Below, in pieces: positions 9,256 to 18,746 of a stretch of 64,000 nucleotides of DNA. Each line of letters opens with the position of its first letter. Position 1 is the stretch's first letter. The position numbers were made by a program, and so were the translations under genes. The notes under the pieces were generated by a model. It searched no databases and was not told the DNA's origin. It saw nothing but the letters and a program-made list of their open reading frames with translations. Where the stretch lies: the NCBI RefSeq assembly GCF_019916085.1, contig NZ_CP049834.1, positions 62,001 through 126,000 on the forward strand, in the 5' to 3' direction. The stretch comes from Aquirufa lenticrescens. GTDB taxonomy: Bacteria; Bacteroidota; Bacteroidia; Cytophagales; Spirosomataceae.

Positions 9256-9763
9256 TTTTCGTGTGAATGCGGGGCATTTGAATCAGCTCCATATCAAAAA
9301 TCCGTTTGCCATCAATCTTGAATTGTAGCGCCGTTTGCTCGGAATGAAATCCGTGTTGTCCGGCAGCACCTGGATTTAAAAAGAGCATTTGATTGCGGTT
9401 TTGATCCCTTTTTACCTGTAATATGTGGGAATGACCACAGACAAAGATCATCGGTATTCCCATCGAAAAAGTCTCCAATGCATCGGGTTTATAGGACGAA
9501 GGCGCACCCGCAATATGCGTCATAGCGACCGTTACTTCCTCGCACGTAAATCGAGCGATTTTGGGAAACATATTACGAATTGTTCGATCATCGATATTCC
9601 CATACACGCCATACACAGGCTTCCCAAAACCCATGAGTGTATCCGCCACCGCAACAGAACCCCAATCTCCCCCATGCCAAATCTGATCACAAGCTTCCAC
9701 GTGTGGAATCAAGCGCGGATCGAGGTAAGAATGGGTATCTGAAAGGACTAAAATCTGCTGCAT
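9248..9763 (-). CDS. YfcE/MJ0936-type metallophosphoesterase
   Basis: Small (171 residues) calcineurin-like phosphoesterase of the YfcE group. Metal-binding motifs are complete: D9-x-H11 (SDTH), D33 (HGGD), N56 (GNID), H83 (THIAG) and H111-x-H113 (GHSH). No signal peptide is present, so it is cytoplasmic; such proteins hydrolyse phosphodiesters in vitro but the natural substrate is usually unknown. Its ATG overlaps the stop of the phospholipase-like gene by 1 bp (TAATG arrangement), indicating translational coupling in the operon headed by the hybrid two-component gene. Confidence 0.88.
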   Translation of the reverse strand: MQQILVLSDTHSYLDPRLIPHVEACDQIWHGGDWGSVAVADTLMGFGKPVYGVYGNIDDRTIRNMFPKIARFTCEEVTVAMTHIAGAPSSYKPDALETFSMGIPMIFVCGHSHILQVKRDQNRNQMLFLNPGAAGQHGFHSEQTALQFKIDGKRIFDMELIQMPRIHTKIK

Positions 9764-10728
9764 TACTTATGTAAAGAAATCAATTTACCCGTTGAAATCA
9801 ATGCTTCAGATTTCCACTGTGCCTTTTCAGCTTCAAATGCCGCTTTCTTATCTGTTGAAATATCCTTTGAAACCCAGGCAGGTGAACCTGCATCTCTCCA
9901 AGCAGAATACCAAAAGGACGCCACTCGATGAGAGGATTGAATCATGCGTGCATGTATCGAAGAACCTAACTTAGCACCATAGGCTTGAATAAATTCATCC
10001 GTGTAATAACGCTGTGTTTTACCATAACGCTCCACCATTTTGAATGACTTCTCCTCCCCCAAGGCCTGACGAACTTGCGTTTCTGCTTTAAACATATCCG
10101 GCAGCAACGCGTGTGACTCTAATAACACTTGGAAGATAAAATCCTGAGGTTTGGCAATATAAGATGCCGCTTGCGGTTGATACAAGGCATAATTCTTTAG
10201 CTGAGCTTCTGGAACAAGAGATTCCCACAGCACGTGCATCCCTTTTTGATTCGTTAATTGACCATCGTGATTCTTCGTGGTATGCAACGGAACGTGTGCA
10301 TCTGATACATAATGGCCTAAATCAGCCGCATAAAATAAGACAGAATCACGCATCTCCTGCTTAAATGCATTGACTAAACGACCATAAACCCGATTTACCT
10401 CCCAAGGCACTAAACCTTCTTTACGTAAACTGTCAAAAGAATATTTCGCCACAGCTTGTTTAAAATCATGGGGGATGTCCGTCCGGTAATTAGGACCAAA
10501 AACGTTTGCATCCATATCCAAATAATGCTTCGAATCCTCGGTCTTGTCATCTTTACGGCGCACATCTGGGCGAATGGATTGCTGTACGATGTAGTCCTGA
10601 TTGGCATAGAAAAACAAACCTAAATCTGCCGGCAAAGGGTAAATAGCGATCTGCTGAAGAGTTTTGTGAGCTAAAAAGCCCCAAGAAACCAAGAAACCAC
10701 AGACAAGAACAAGGGATAATTTGCGCAT
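9763..10728 (-). CDS. Secreted zinc-dependent phospholipase C/S1-P1-like protein
   Basis: Begins with a signal peptide (MRKLSLVLVCGFLVSWG) directly followed by FLAHKTL, fitting the family pattern where a conserved Trp/His pair at the mature N terminus binds zinc. DVRRKDD...KHYLDMD and LGHYVSDAHVPLHTTKNHDG carry further His/Asp ligands. The fold is that of zinc-dependent phospholipase C and S1/P1 nuclease; which activity applies is not clear. The start at 10726-10728 gives 321 residues and sits 1 bp after the stop of the hybrid sensor gene; the longer frame to 10806 would overlap that gene and mask the signal peptide. Probably periplasmic or exported. Confidence 0.82.
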   Translation of the reverse strand: MRKLSLVLVCGFLVSWGFLAHKTLQQIAIYPLPADLGLFFYANQDYIVQQSIRPDVRRKDDKTEDSKHYLDMDANVFGPNYRTDIPHDFKQAVAKYSFDSLRKEGLVPWEVNRVYGRLVNAFKQEMRDSVLFYAADLGHYVSDAHVPLHTTKNHDGQLTNQKGMHVLWESLVPEAQLKNYALYQPQAASYIAKPQDFIFQVLLESHALLPDMFKAETQVRQALGEEKSFKMVERYGKTQRYYTDEFIQAYGAKLGSSIHARMIQSSHRVASFWYSAWRDAGSPAWVSKDISTDKKAAFEAEKAQWKSEALISTGKLISLHK

Positions 10729-10729
10729 A

Positions 10730-13700
10730 TTATTTTTTAGTAAGGAATGTTTTAGGAGCGAATCCATATTGTTTTTTAAAGGCACGCGTGAAATAAGCTG
10801 GGTCATTAAATCCTACTTGGTAGGCAATTTCAGACACATTCAATTGACCTTTTTCTAATAGAAATCGAGCTTGTTGTAAACGAATCGAGCGAATAAATTC
10901 GTTTCCAGCCAGCGAAGTTAACATTTTCAATTTACGATACAGCTGCATTTTGCTCATATCCATTGCCTGCTCTAAATGCTCCACATCAAAATCTGCTTCT
11001 TCCAAATGGGAAATGACAACCTGTGTAGCTTTCGCTAAGAATTCATCTTCAAATACGACTTCCTTTTGCAAATCTTGATTCAGAACAGATTCCTGCCAGC
11101 TTTTGCGCAGACGCTCTTTCGCTTCTAGTAATTTAGCCACTCTTAATTCCAAAATATCCGCGTGGAATGGTTTGGATATAAAATCATCTGCACCAGACTG
11201 CATCCCTTCGATTTGGCTTTCTTGAGAGCTTTTAGAGGTCAATATAACGACAGGAATATGACTCGTCTTCGCATTTTTACGAATCGCTTTACACAAATTA
11301 ACACCTGACATTCCCGGCATCATCCAATCCGTAATCACCACATCAGGCAAATAAGTCAAGGCCATTTCTAAGCCAGTCTCTCCTCTATCCGCCTCTATCA
11401 CTTGGAAGGTTCCTTCAAAAATCTCGCGTATAAAGGCCCGCATTTCGGTGTGATCTTCTACAATTAATAAAATCTGTTTCTCTTGCTGAATAGTAACCAC
11501 TCTTTCACTCATTGACTCAGAAGCTACAGGAAAAGCTCCTGATTTTACCCACGCCGGATCAAAGGCCTCCAGCGTAACAGGGAAATGGATTTTAAAGTCA
11601 GAACCCGCACCAAGATCACTTTGGACCTCAATTGAACCTCTGTGCACCTCCATCAATTCTTTACAAAGAGAAAGACCTACTCCCGTTCCCACGCGATCCA
11701 CTTTCTCAGGAATTTGGTAAAAGCGGTCGAAAATATGCTGAATATGTTCCACACTAATTCCCTTTCCCGTATCAGAAACGTGAATCGAAACGCGTTTAAT
11801 GGAATCTGTTGTGCCTTGGTAAACCTTATGCAATTCCAACCGAATACCAATGATTCCTTCCTCTGGAGTGAATTTAAAGGCATTCGATAATAGATTCGTG
11901 ACACATTTTTCGATGATATCAGCATCGTAGTACACGAATAAAGATTCCACCGGAGCATCCCACTTCAATTTAATCTGCTTTTGTTGAGCATAGGCATCGA
12001 AGCTTTGTTTGATCGAATGCAATTGGCGAATCAAATCGTGCTTCTCCACGACGGGCTGGACGTTTCCGGATTCGATTTTGGACAAATCAAGCAGCTGATT
12101 GATGAGTCTTAGTAGTTTTTGGGCATTTTGGTAAATCGAATTAATCTTCGTCTTTTGGTCTTTATTCAGGCTCGCATTCGAAATAAAATATTTTTCTAAT
12201 GGACTAGTAATAAGGGTCAATGGCGTCCGCAATTCGTGAGAGATGTTCGTAAAGAAATGCGTCTTCACCTGCTCTAATTCCTGAATACGTTCCTTCTCGA
12301 TCTCCTTTAAACGCAAATCCGTCCTAAAGGCCTCACGCACTCGAACCTCGCGAATAAAGGCATAAATAATCGCCAATAACGTAATTGCATAAAGTAGATA
12401 AGCCCACCAGGTGCGGTACCAAGGTGGCAATACGGTGATCTTTAACACATAGGGTTTTTCTGCCCAAATACCATCCGAATTACTCGCCTTCACCTTGAAA
12501 GTATAATCCCCCGGACTCAAGTTAGTATAGGTCACAGAACGCTGTGTTCCTACAAGATTCCACTCCTTCTCAAAGCCTTCTAAGTAATAGGCATAGCGGT
12601 TGTTTTTAGGCCTCTGGTATTCTAAAGCCACAAAGTCCAAACTAAATACCGATTGATCCGGCTGCAATACGAGGTGTTTCGTGGACAAGATATCGTAGGT
12701 CAGTGGAGAATTTTCTTCTCCCGCTTCTACCTCCTTGTTAAAGATTTTGAGTTTCGTAAAATAGACCGGAGGCACATCTAATCGCATTCGCAAACTATCC
12801 GATTTCAAGTAATTCAGACCATTTACACCGCCAAAAAACAACCAGTTTTGGCTATTCTTCGCAATCGCATTCGTCATAAATTCCTTTCCTTGCAATCCAT
12901 CCGCTTCTTCGAAATTGACAAATTGCAATGTCCTTCCATCCATCTTCGATATCCCGCCATTGGTGGTGAACCACAAATCCCCTTTGGCATCCTCCACCAT
13001 TCCCCGTAACGAATTACTTCCTAACCCATTATTTACTGTATAGACTTTAAACCCTTTATCAGAGCCCAGGTATTGATTCAAACCTCCACCCTGCGTCATC
13101 ACCCAAATCCGTTTCTGCCGATCTTGGTAAATTTTATTCACGTGATTATAACTCAAAGCTCCCGATTCCACCGATTTCACATAATGCCGTAATTTCCCCG
13201 TGTTCAATTCCAACACATACAAGCCAAAACCCACGGTACCCACCCAAACCTCATTTCCATTCAAAACCCGAATAGCCGCAATGGATTTATTCAAGAAATT
13301 AACCTTACCTAAATCCACAAAGGGTACCCGGTATTGTTTGGTCAATGGATTAAAAGCGACCACACCCATTCCTGCCGTTCCTAATAGAAACTCCCCATTA
13401 AAGGATTCTAATGTATTAAAATTGGCCTCTCTAATTCCGGGTTTGAAAGGGAAATCCTTCAGCTGGTGGTCTTTGGTAAATAAATTAATCCCCTTACCCC
13501 ATAAACCTACCCAAACCCCACCATCACCTGAAGGATGGATAAAGTTCACATCGTAAGTCTCTGTGGAGTTCAACTTGTTACTGGAAGCACTTTGGAGATA
13601 ATGTGTTACCTGACCTGATTTATGATTGAAATAGGATAAACCCACATTGCTTCCTACCCAAACCCCTTTGTTGCCATCTGCTAGCAACGTACTTACCTTA

Positions 13701-14770
13701 TTACTGAGTAATCCTTGCAGGGTATTGGGTTTATAGCGGAGGACGGCGAAGCGCGGCTTTTGGAAAAAAGAAATATTTAATCCTGCTTCCCAAGTACCCA
13801 CCCAGGTGTTTTGATTCGCATCCGTAAAAAGACTCATCACGGAATTAGAAGATAGCCCTAATTCTGGATCGGGATTTGAAGGGATATTGGTGTAGGATTT
13901 AAAATCTTCTTCATTCAGCTTATAAACCCCATTATCCGTCCCTATCCAGAGATTTTGTAGCGCGTCTTTGGCAATTGAAGTCACAATATTTTGACGGGAC
14001 AAAGGGTCAGAAGCTTGGTAGAAAACGACCTTGAATTGCTGGGTCTTTGGCGTGAATCGATAAATACCCCGACCATCCGTTCCTACTAAAATATCCCCAT
14101 TTTTCGTTTCAAAAAGTGCGCGCACCCGGTAATTATTCGCCCCAAATTGATAGGGAATATAACTGTGTGCATTCAACTGAGATACTAAATACCCTGTCCG
14201 CGTTCCCATCCAAACCGTACCCGAAGAATGCTTGTACAGACGAGCTACTTCCTTCACTAGCGGATTATTCCACTCAGATTCAGCCTTGATGAGTTGATTC
14301 GTACGAATATCATAGACCAAATAACCCAGCCCTAAAACAGCCACACCCATTCTGCCTTTACCGATATTGAGAATACTTGGGATATTGGAATTGGACAAAT
14401 CTTGCCCGGTTGGACCTTTCGTGAAGCGCGTTATTTTACCCGTGGCTAATTCGATCTTATTCAATCCTGAATTACGTGTTCCCACCCATAAATTACCTTC
14501 ATCGTCTTCGGCTACCGTAAAGATTTCACTCCCGCTCAGGGTTTTGGGATCACTCGGATCATTGCGGTAAATCTTGAAATTATGGCCATCGTAGCGATTC
14601 AAACCGTCGCCCGTCGCAAACCAAAGAAAGCCTTTCTTGTCTTGGATGATTTTATAAACCGAACTTTGGGATAATCCTGAGGCCGTACTTAATCGTTCAT
14701 AACGCGTCTGCTTTTGAGCCTGAAGACTCAAAACGCTGCACAAGGCCAAGAAGAAAAATAGTCTTTTCAT
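10730..14770 (-). CDS. Hybrid two-component system protein (propeller-Y_Y_Y-HK-REC-AraC)
   Basis: One-polypeptide sensor/regulator of the Bacteroidota HTCS type, 1346 residues. Signal peptide 1-18; periplasmic beta-propeller repeats with recurring LWVGT/LWIGT signatures over about 25-650; Y_Y_Y domain about 710-780; one membrane span about 785-806; HisKA with phospho-acceptor H845 (NISHELRTPLTLI); HATPase with N box near 960 and DTGKGIS near 1000; receiver with D1148 (VVITDWMMPGMSG); AraC HTH about 1245-1343. The start (ATG 14768-14770) is set by the signal peptide; the frame extends upstream without one. It is followed within 1 bp by the phospholipase-like gene rather than by glycan-utilisation genes. 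Confidence 0.95.
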   Translation of the reverse strand: MKRLFFFLALCSVLSLQAQKQTRYERLSTASGLSQSSVYKIIQDKKGFLWFATGDGLNRYDGHNFKIYRNDPSDPKTLSGSEIFTVAEDDEGNLWVGTRNSGLNKIELATGKITRFTKGPTGQDLSNSNIPSILNIGKGRMGVAVLGLGYLVYDIRTNQLIKAESEWNNPLVKEVARLYKHSSGTVWMGTRTGYLVSQLNAHSYIPYQFGANNYRVRALFETKNGDILVGTDGRGIYRFTPKTQQFKVVFYQASDPLSRQNIVTSIAKDALQNLWIGTDNGVYKLNEEDFKSYTNIPSNPDPELGLSSNSVMSLFTDANQNTWVGTWEAGLNISFFQKPRFAVLRYKPNTLQGLLSNKVSTLLADGNKGVWVGSNVGLSYFNHKSGQVTHYLQSASSNKLNSTETYDVNFIHPSGDGGVWVGLWGKGINLFTKDHQLKDFPFKPGIREANFNTLESFNGEFLLGTAGMGVVAFNPLTKQYRVPFVDLGKVNFLNKSIAAIRVLNGNEVWVGTVGFGLYVLELNTGKLRHYVKSVESGALSYNHVNKIYQDRQKRIWVMTQGGGLNQYLGSDKGFKVYTVNNGLGSNSLRGMVEDAKGDLWFTTNGGISKMDGRTLQFVNFEEADGLQGKEFMTNAIAKNSQNWLFFGGVNGLNYLKSDSLRMRLDVPPVYFTKLKIFNKEVEAGEENSPLTYDILSTKHLVLQPDQSVFSLDFVALEYQRPKNNRYAYYLEGFEKEWNLVGTQRSVTYTNLSPGDYTFKVKASNSDGIWAEKPYVLKITVLPPWYRTWWAYLLYAITLLAIIYAFIREVRVREAFRTDLRLKEIEKERIQELEQVKTHFFTNISHELRTPLTLITSPLEKYFISNASLNKDQKTKINSIYQNAQKLLRLINQLLDLSKIESGNVQPVVEKHDLIRQLHSIKQSFDAYAQQKQIKLKWDAPVESLFVYYDADIIEKCVTNLLSNAFKFTPEEGIIGIRLELHKVYQGTTDSIKRVSIHVSDTGKGISVEHIQHIFDRFYQIPEKVDRVGTGVGLSLCKELMEVHRGSIEVQSDLGAGSDFKIHFPVTLEAFDPAWVKSGAFPVASESMSERVVTIQQEKQILLIVEDHTEMRAFIREIFEGTFQVIEADRGETGLEMALTYLPDVVITDWMMPGMSGVNLCKAIRKNAKTSHIPVVILTSKSSQESQIEGMQSGADDFISKPFHADILELRVAKLLEAKERLRKSWQESVLNQDLQKEVVFEDEFLAKATQVVISHLEEADFDVEHLEQAMDMSKMQLYRKLKMLTSLAGNEFIRSIRLQQARFLLEKGQLNVSEIAYQVGFNDPAYFTRAFKKQYGFAPKTFLTKK

Positions 14771-14799
14771 TTGAATCTTAAAATTAGGGAATATTACCA

Positions 14800-14868
14800 G
14801 GAAATTGGACGGATTTATCCTGAAATACGTATTTGCAAGAATTGTCCTCGAATTTGAAAGATTCGTCC
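14800..14868. repeat. Tandem 21-bp imperfect direct repeats, candidate operator
   Basis: Two adjacent 21-bp units (14827-14847 and 14848-14868) match at 16 of 21 positions and end in TTGTCC and TCGTCC. A third, weaker copy (13 of 21) ends in TATCC at 14800-14820. The 21-bp period is two helical turns. The pair ends 23 bp before the -7 box of the GntR gene, covering its -33 region, where no TTTG is found; the weak copy lies 30-50 bp before the hybrid sensor start. Confidence 0.55.
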
Positions 14869-14891
14869 TATGCAACACCATGCCATCACTG

Positions 14892-14899
14892 TAATTTTG
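14892..14899 (+). promoter_or_regulatory. -7 element TAATTTTG of the GntR regulator gene
   Basis: Exact TAnnTTTG match 21 bp before the ATG at 14921. No TTTG -33 element is present at 19-21 bp; the tandem repeats occupy that position instead, which would fit activator-dependent transcription. Confidence 0.5.
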
Positions 14900-14920
14900 G
14901 AATAAGAATTTTTCTTCGAT

Positions 14921-15943
14921 ATGAATAAAACATTTGTTTCATTTAACGTAAAGAATTCAGGAAATAAACTTCCTAAATACCAGCAATTAGTGAATTCACT
15001 TTTGCAGGATATTGAGATGGGAGAATTAAAACCTGGCGAGCGATTGCCTTCCATTAATGAGGCTTCGGAAGAATGCTACCTTTCCCGCGACACCGTGGAA
15101 AGAGCCTACACCGAATTACATAAAATGGGTGCGATCACGTCCATTTTCCGCAAAGGTTATTTCATCTCTGAATCGAGCTTGAAGGTAAAGACGAAAGTCC
15201 TTTTCCTGATCGGTCGGATGACAGAAACAAACCAAACCTTGTACAATGCGTTTCTCGATCATTTTGGCAAAAATGTGATGGTGGATATTTATACCTACCA
15301 ATACAAGCCGAGAGAGTTTAAAGAAATCATTGGCCAACAATTAGGCAATTACCATTACTACCTGATTCAACCCCATTTAATCGATGAGGATGAAGAAACG
15401 GTGAAGATTTTACAGAAAATAGCGGGGGATCGCTTGATTTTATTGGACCAAAACTTCGGAACCATCCGTCACTCCAGTCTCATCTGTCCACCTAACCCAT
15501 CGCTAAAAAAGATTTTTAATACCCAACTAAACCTGTTTAATAAGTACCGCAGTCTTAATTTAGTTTTGAGCGAAGACGAATACTTCGATCCTGAATTAAT
15601 CAATGCGTGTAGTGAATTCTGCGAAGCGAATTCATTGAAATTCCAAGTATTAGATGGCCTAGAAGAGGACGATTTTCAACAAAAGGAAATTTATTTCACT
15701 TTGTCAGATACCGATCTTTTCCAGGCTATCAAATACGCGGAGAAAAAGAACTGGACTTTAGGTAAAGATATTGGCATCATTTCCTTGAATGATCATCCCT
15801 TTAAGGAAATAATAGCCGGAGGAATCACGGTGGTGAGTACTCATCCGGAGAAGTTAGGCCAAAAAGCGGCCGAAATGATCCTCAACAATCAAAAGACGGT
15901 AGAGGTCATCGAACCTAGCCTGATTATACGACTATCACTTTAG
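14921..15943 (+). CDS. GntR-family transcriptional regulator with sugar-binding-like C-terminal domain
   Basis: 340 residues. The N-terminal winged helix (about 15-85) has the GntR signature KYQQLVNSLLQDIEMGELKPG, then LSRDTVERAYTELHKMG and KGYFIS. The rest resembles a LacI-type periplasmic-binding-protein fold (KTKVLFLIGRM, GIISLNDHP, GITVVSTHPEKLGQKAAEMI), as found in Bacteroidota regulators of sugar metabolism. The effector is unknown. It is transcribed divergently from the hybrid two-component gene across a 150-bp region holding the tandem repeats, so mutual or shared regulation is plausible. A terminator follows. Confidence 0.88.
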   Translation: MNKTFVSFNVKNSGNKLPKYQQLVNSLLQDIEMGELKPGERLPSINEASEECYLSRDTVERAYTELHKMGAITSIFRKGYFISESSLKVKTKVLFLIGRMTETNQTLYNAFLDHFGKNVMVDIYTYQYKPREFKEIIGQQLGNYHYYLIQPHLIDEDEETVKILQKIAGDRLILLDQNFGTIRHSSLICPPNPSLKKIFNTQLNLFNKYRSLNLVLSEDEYFDPELINACSEFCEANSLKFQVLDGLEEDDFQQKEIYFTLSDTDLFQAIKYAEKKNWTLGKDIGIISLNDHPFKEIIAGGITVVSTHPEKLGQKAAEMILNNQKTVEVIEPSLIIRLSL

Positions 15944-15964
15944 GGTTTTATTTTGCTTGAAAAG

Positions 15965-15992
15965 GGCCGTGGATTCACGGCCACTTTTTTTT
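15965..15992 (+). terminator. Intrinsic terminator after the GntR gene
   Basis: Perfect 7-bp stem GGCCGTG/CACGGCC with loop GATT, followed by AC and eight T residues. The queG stop codon (15975-15977) lies inside the hairpin, so the convergent genes share this sequence. Confidence 0.8.
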
Positions 15993-16892
15993 CACGTAAT
16001 CGATGTTTCGTTGAAGGCCATTCAACTTCGTTCGCTTGATCGCAGAATACTGAAAAAGGGTTTGAAATACTTCCTCAGACAAGCCTTCCCAATCCACATC
16101 TTGTAGATTCGAATCAAATCTCGGTTCATTATGTGGCTTAGAGAATCGATTCCAAGGACACACATCTTGGCAAATATCACAGCCAAAAATCCAGTTTTGA
16201 AAATCCCCTTGCAAACTTGCCGGCATTTGGTCTTTTAACTCGATCGTAAAATAGGAAATACATTTGCTTCCATCCACCACATAAGGTGTAATAGCCTCTG
16301 TAGGACAAGCGTCAATGCAACGCGTACAGGTGCCACAAAAATCCTTTATAGGACCATCTGGAATTGCCTTCAAATCAATTAGGAGCTCTGCTAGGAAATA
16401 AAAACTCCCCTTCTTGGGAATAATCAAATTCGCATTCTTCCCTATCCAACCCAAACCAGACTTCTTCGCCCACGCTTTTTCTAACACAGGTGCAGAATCG
16501 ACAAACATCCTCCCCGAAAACTCCCCTACCTCATTCTGCAAAGCATCCCATAACTCTTGCATCTTGTCTTTGATGACCCGGTGGTAATCTTCCCCATAGG
16601 CATACTTAGAAATCTTAAATGGATTGGCTCGAATTTCTTCCGCCGGAAAATAATTGTAGACTAGAGAAACGACGGTTTGGCAACCGTCCACCAGCTTTCT
16701 AGGATCAAGACGTTTATCGAAATGATTCGCCATATAGGCCATTTCTCCGTGTTGATTTGAGTTCAACCAAGCTTCTAAACGCGGCGCTTCTTCCTCCAAG
16801 AATCCTGCTTCAGAAATTCCACAAAAGGCAAAACCATACTGCTGTGCTTTGGCCTTAATTAAACGAGAAATTTCTGCTGGACTTTTTGACAT
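15975..16892 (-). CDS. queG: Epoxyqueuosine reductase QueG
   Basis: Cobalamin- and iron-sulfur-dependent enzyme for the last step of tRNA queuosine synthesis. The 305 residues include the catalytic-type Asp at 132 (FVDSAPVLE), [13 protein letters not shown] at 141-153, and two [4Fe-4S] motifs: C186, C189, C192, C196 ([12 protein letters not shown]) and C238, C241, C245 ([10 protein letters not shown]). The C-terminal HEAT-like part of some longer homologues is absent, as in many Bacteroidota. QueE, an earlier pathway enzyme, is encoded at 55116. The gene stands alone, divergent from grpE. Confidence 0.95.
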   Translation of the reverse strand: MSKSPAEISRLIKAKAQQYGFAFCGISEAGFLEEEAPRLEAWLNSNQHGEMAYMANHFDKRLDPRKLVDGCQTVVSLVYNYFPAEEIRANPFKISKYAYGEDYHRVIKDKMQELWDALQNEVGEFSGRMFVDSAPVLEKAWAKKSGLGWIGKNANLIIPKKGSFYFLAELLIDLKAIPDGPIKDFCGTCTRCIDACPTEAITPYVVDGSKCISYFTIELKDQMPASLQGDFQNWIFGCDICQDVCPWNRFSKPHNEPRFDSNLQDVDWEGLSEEVFQTLFQYSAIKRTKLNGLQRNIDYVKKKWP

Positions 16893-16958
16893 TTGTTTAA
16901 AATTACGAAGGTCATTTCATTTATGCCAAAGTGTCAGAAAATTGTTTTTGGTATTGAA

Positions 16959-16990
16959 TTTGTAAAGGGAAGAACGCAATCGTAATTTTG
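16959..16990 (+). promoter_or_regulatory. Promoter of grpE-dnaJ
   Basis: TTTG at 16959-16962, 20-bp spacer, TAATTTTG at 16983-16990: a full match to the Bacteroidota housekeeping consensus, 4 bp before the grpE ATG. Transcription would therefore begin at or very near the start codon, giving an almost leaderless mRNA. No CIRCE-type inverted repeat is visible. Confidence 0.7.
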
Positions 16991-16994
16991 TACC

Positions 16995-17504
16995 ATGAAA
17001 AAGAAAGAAAACGAACAAACGCCTGAGGAAGAAATTATCAATCAAACAGAAGAAACAAGCCCTGAAACGGAAGAAACAGCTCCCATCGATGAATTAGCGG
17101 AGATGAAGGAGAAATACCTTCGCCTGTATTCAGACTTCGAAAATTTCCGTAAACGTACGGCTAAAGAGAAAATAGAACTCATCCAAACCGCATCGGAACG
17201 TTTAATCGTTGACTTATTACCTGTCATAGATGACTATGAGCGTGCTTTGGCTAACGCACCCGAAGGAGAAATCTCCGAAGGAACGCAATTAATCTTCACT
17301 AAAATTGGTAACATTTTACAATCCAAAGGGTTGAAAGAATTACCGGCTAAAGGCGAAGTATTCGACGCAGAAATCCATGATTGCATTACGCAATTCCCAG
17401 CCCCATCTGAAGAGGAAAAAGGCAAAGTGGTCGAAGTTGTTGAGAAAGGATATACATTGAATGAAAAGGTCATCCGCTTTGCGAAAGTGGTGGTTGGAAA
17501 TTAA
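16995..17504 (+). CDS. grpE: Nucleotide exchange factor GrpE
   Basis: Releases ADP from DnaK. 169 residues: an acidic, Glu/Thr-rich N-terminal tail (1-35), a long helical coiled coil (about 35-90; LAEMKEKYLRLYSDFENFRKR) and the C-terminal beta domain with the conserved AEIHDCITQFPA and VEKGYTLNEKVIRFAKVVVG. dnaJ follows after 6 bp, forming a classic chaperone pair; dnaK itself is not in the window. Confidence 0.96.
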   Translation: MKKKENEQTPEEEIINQTEETSPETEETAPIDELAEMKEKYLRLYSDFENFRKRTAKEKIELIQTASERLIVDLLPVIDDYERALANAPEGEISEGTQLIFTKIGNILQSKGLKELPAKGEVFDAEIHDCITQFPAPSEEEKGKVVEVVEKGYTLNEKVIRFAKVVVGN

Positions 17505-17510
17505 TAGATA

Positions 17511-18671
17511 ATGGCGCAAAAAAGAGATTATTACGAGATATTAGGAGTTTCTAAATCCGCATCGGAAGACGAGATCAAGAAGGCATACCGCAAAATGGCG
17601 GTGAAATACCATCCAGATAAGAATCCTGATAATAAGGAGGCAGAGGAGAAATTCAAAGAAGCAGCGGAAGCCTATGAAGTGTTAAGCAATTCCCAAAAGA
17701 AAGCGCAATACGACCGTTTCGGTCACGCTGGAATGGGTGGCGCAGCTGGCGGTGGTTTTGGCGGTGGCGGAATGAACATGGAGGATATCTTCTCGCAATT
17801 TGGAGATATTTTCGGTGGTGGAGATGATAGCCCATTCGGTAGCTTCTTTAACCAAGGTCGTGGCGGCGGAAGACGTCAGCGCAAAGGAACCGACCTGCGT
17901 ATCAAACTCAAATTGAATTTAGAGGAGATCGCAAACGGTGTTGAAAAGAAAATCAAGGTAAAGCGCCACGTCGCTTGTAAATCATGCTCCGGTAACGGAT
18001 CTAAAAACGGAACAGACTTAAAAACCTGTGGCACTTGCCAAGGTTCAGGTCAAGTACGTCAAGTACAACAAACGATGCTAGGCCAAATGGTCACTTCTTC
18101 TACCTGCCCTCATTGTAATGGTGAAGGTAAATCCGTAGGAGCAAAATGTGGCGATTGCTTTGGTGAAGGACGCGTATTAGAAGAAGAAATCATCCCGATC
18201 AAAATCCCAGCTGGCGTTTCAAACGATATGCAGCTGTCGATGTCTGGAAAAGGAAACGTTCCCCCTCGTGGTGGCGTAGCCGGTGATTTGTTAATCGTCA
18301 TTGAAGAAGAAGCACACGATCTATTGCACCGCGACGGAAACAACGTGATCTACGATCTTTACGTCAACTTTGTGGATGCTGCCTTAGGTACCTCCGTAGA
18401 AGTTCCTACCATCAGTGGAAAAGCAAAGATCACCTTAGACGCTGGAACCCAAAGTGGTAAAATTCTCCGCTTAAAAGGCAAAGGGATCAAAGAACTAAAC
18501 GGATACTCGATCGGCGATCAATTAGTGCACGTGAACATTTGGACACCTAAGCAAGTGAGCAAAGAGGAAACCGAATTATTAGAAAAATTACGTGACTCCC
18601 CTAACTTCGCCCCACAACCTGGGAAATCGGAGAAAGGATTCTTTCATAAGGTGAGGGATATGTTTTCGTAG
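17511..18671 (+). CDS. dnaJ: Molecular chaperone DnaJ
   Basis: Full-length class A J-protein (386 residues). J domain 1-70 with the HPD motif ([11 protein letters not shown]); Gly/Phe-rich linker (about 75-120, [15 protein letters not shown]); four zinc-binding repeats [24 protein letters not shown] and CGDCFGEG; then the two substrate-binding beta domains. Stimulates DnaK ATP hydrolysis and delivers unfolded clients. Its TAG stop (18669-18671) is the first part of a short heptad-repeat tail. Confidence 0.97.
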   Translation: MAQKRDYYEILGVSKSASEDEIKKAYRKMAVKYHPDKNPDNKEAEEKFKEAAEAYEVLSNSQKKAQYDRFGHAGMGGAAGGGFGGGGMNMEDIFSQFGDIFGGGDDSPFGSFFNQGRGGGRRQRKGTDLRIKLKLNLEEIANGVEKKIKVKRHVACKSCSGNGSKNGTDLKTCGTCQGSGQVRQVQQTMLGQMVTSSTCPHCNGEGKSVGAKCGDCFGEGRVLEEEIIPIKIPAGVSNDMQLSMSGKGNVPPRGGVAGDLLIVIEEEAHDLLHRDGNNVIYDLYVNFVDAALGTSVEVPTISGKAKITLDAGTQSGKILRLKGKGIKELNGYSIGDQLVHVNIWTPKQVSKEETELLEKLRDSPNFAPQPGKSEKGFFHKVRDMFS

Positions 18672-18696
18672 AGTATAGATAATAGAGTAGAGAGAT
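18669..18696 (+). repeat. Short heptad-repeat tail starting at the dnaJ stop codon
   Basis: Four 7-bp units in register: TAGAGTA, TAGATAA, TAGAGTA, GAGAGAT. The dnaJ stop TAG is the first triplet of unit one. The 14-bp word GATAATAGAGTAGA (18678-18691) is identical to the unit repeated seven times after pepT. No gene lies between here and the terminator at 18747. Confidence 0.7.
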
Positions 18697-18746
18697 GAGA
18701 TTTATTACTTCGGACTCATTTCCTCCGGACTTACCTATCTGATACT

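Noticed and set aside
13200-13556. 118-codon plus-strand frame inside the hybrid sensor gene
   Set aside because: Antisense to well-conserved propeller repeats; no recognisable domain.
10730-14770. Polysaccharide utilisation locus centred on the hybrid sensor
   Set aside because: No SusC/SusD pair or glycoside hydrolase gene is nearby.
16893-16994. CIRCE or other heat-shock operator before grpE
   Set aside because: No long inverted repeat is present; only the housekeeping-type promoter is seen.
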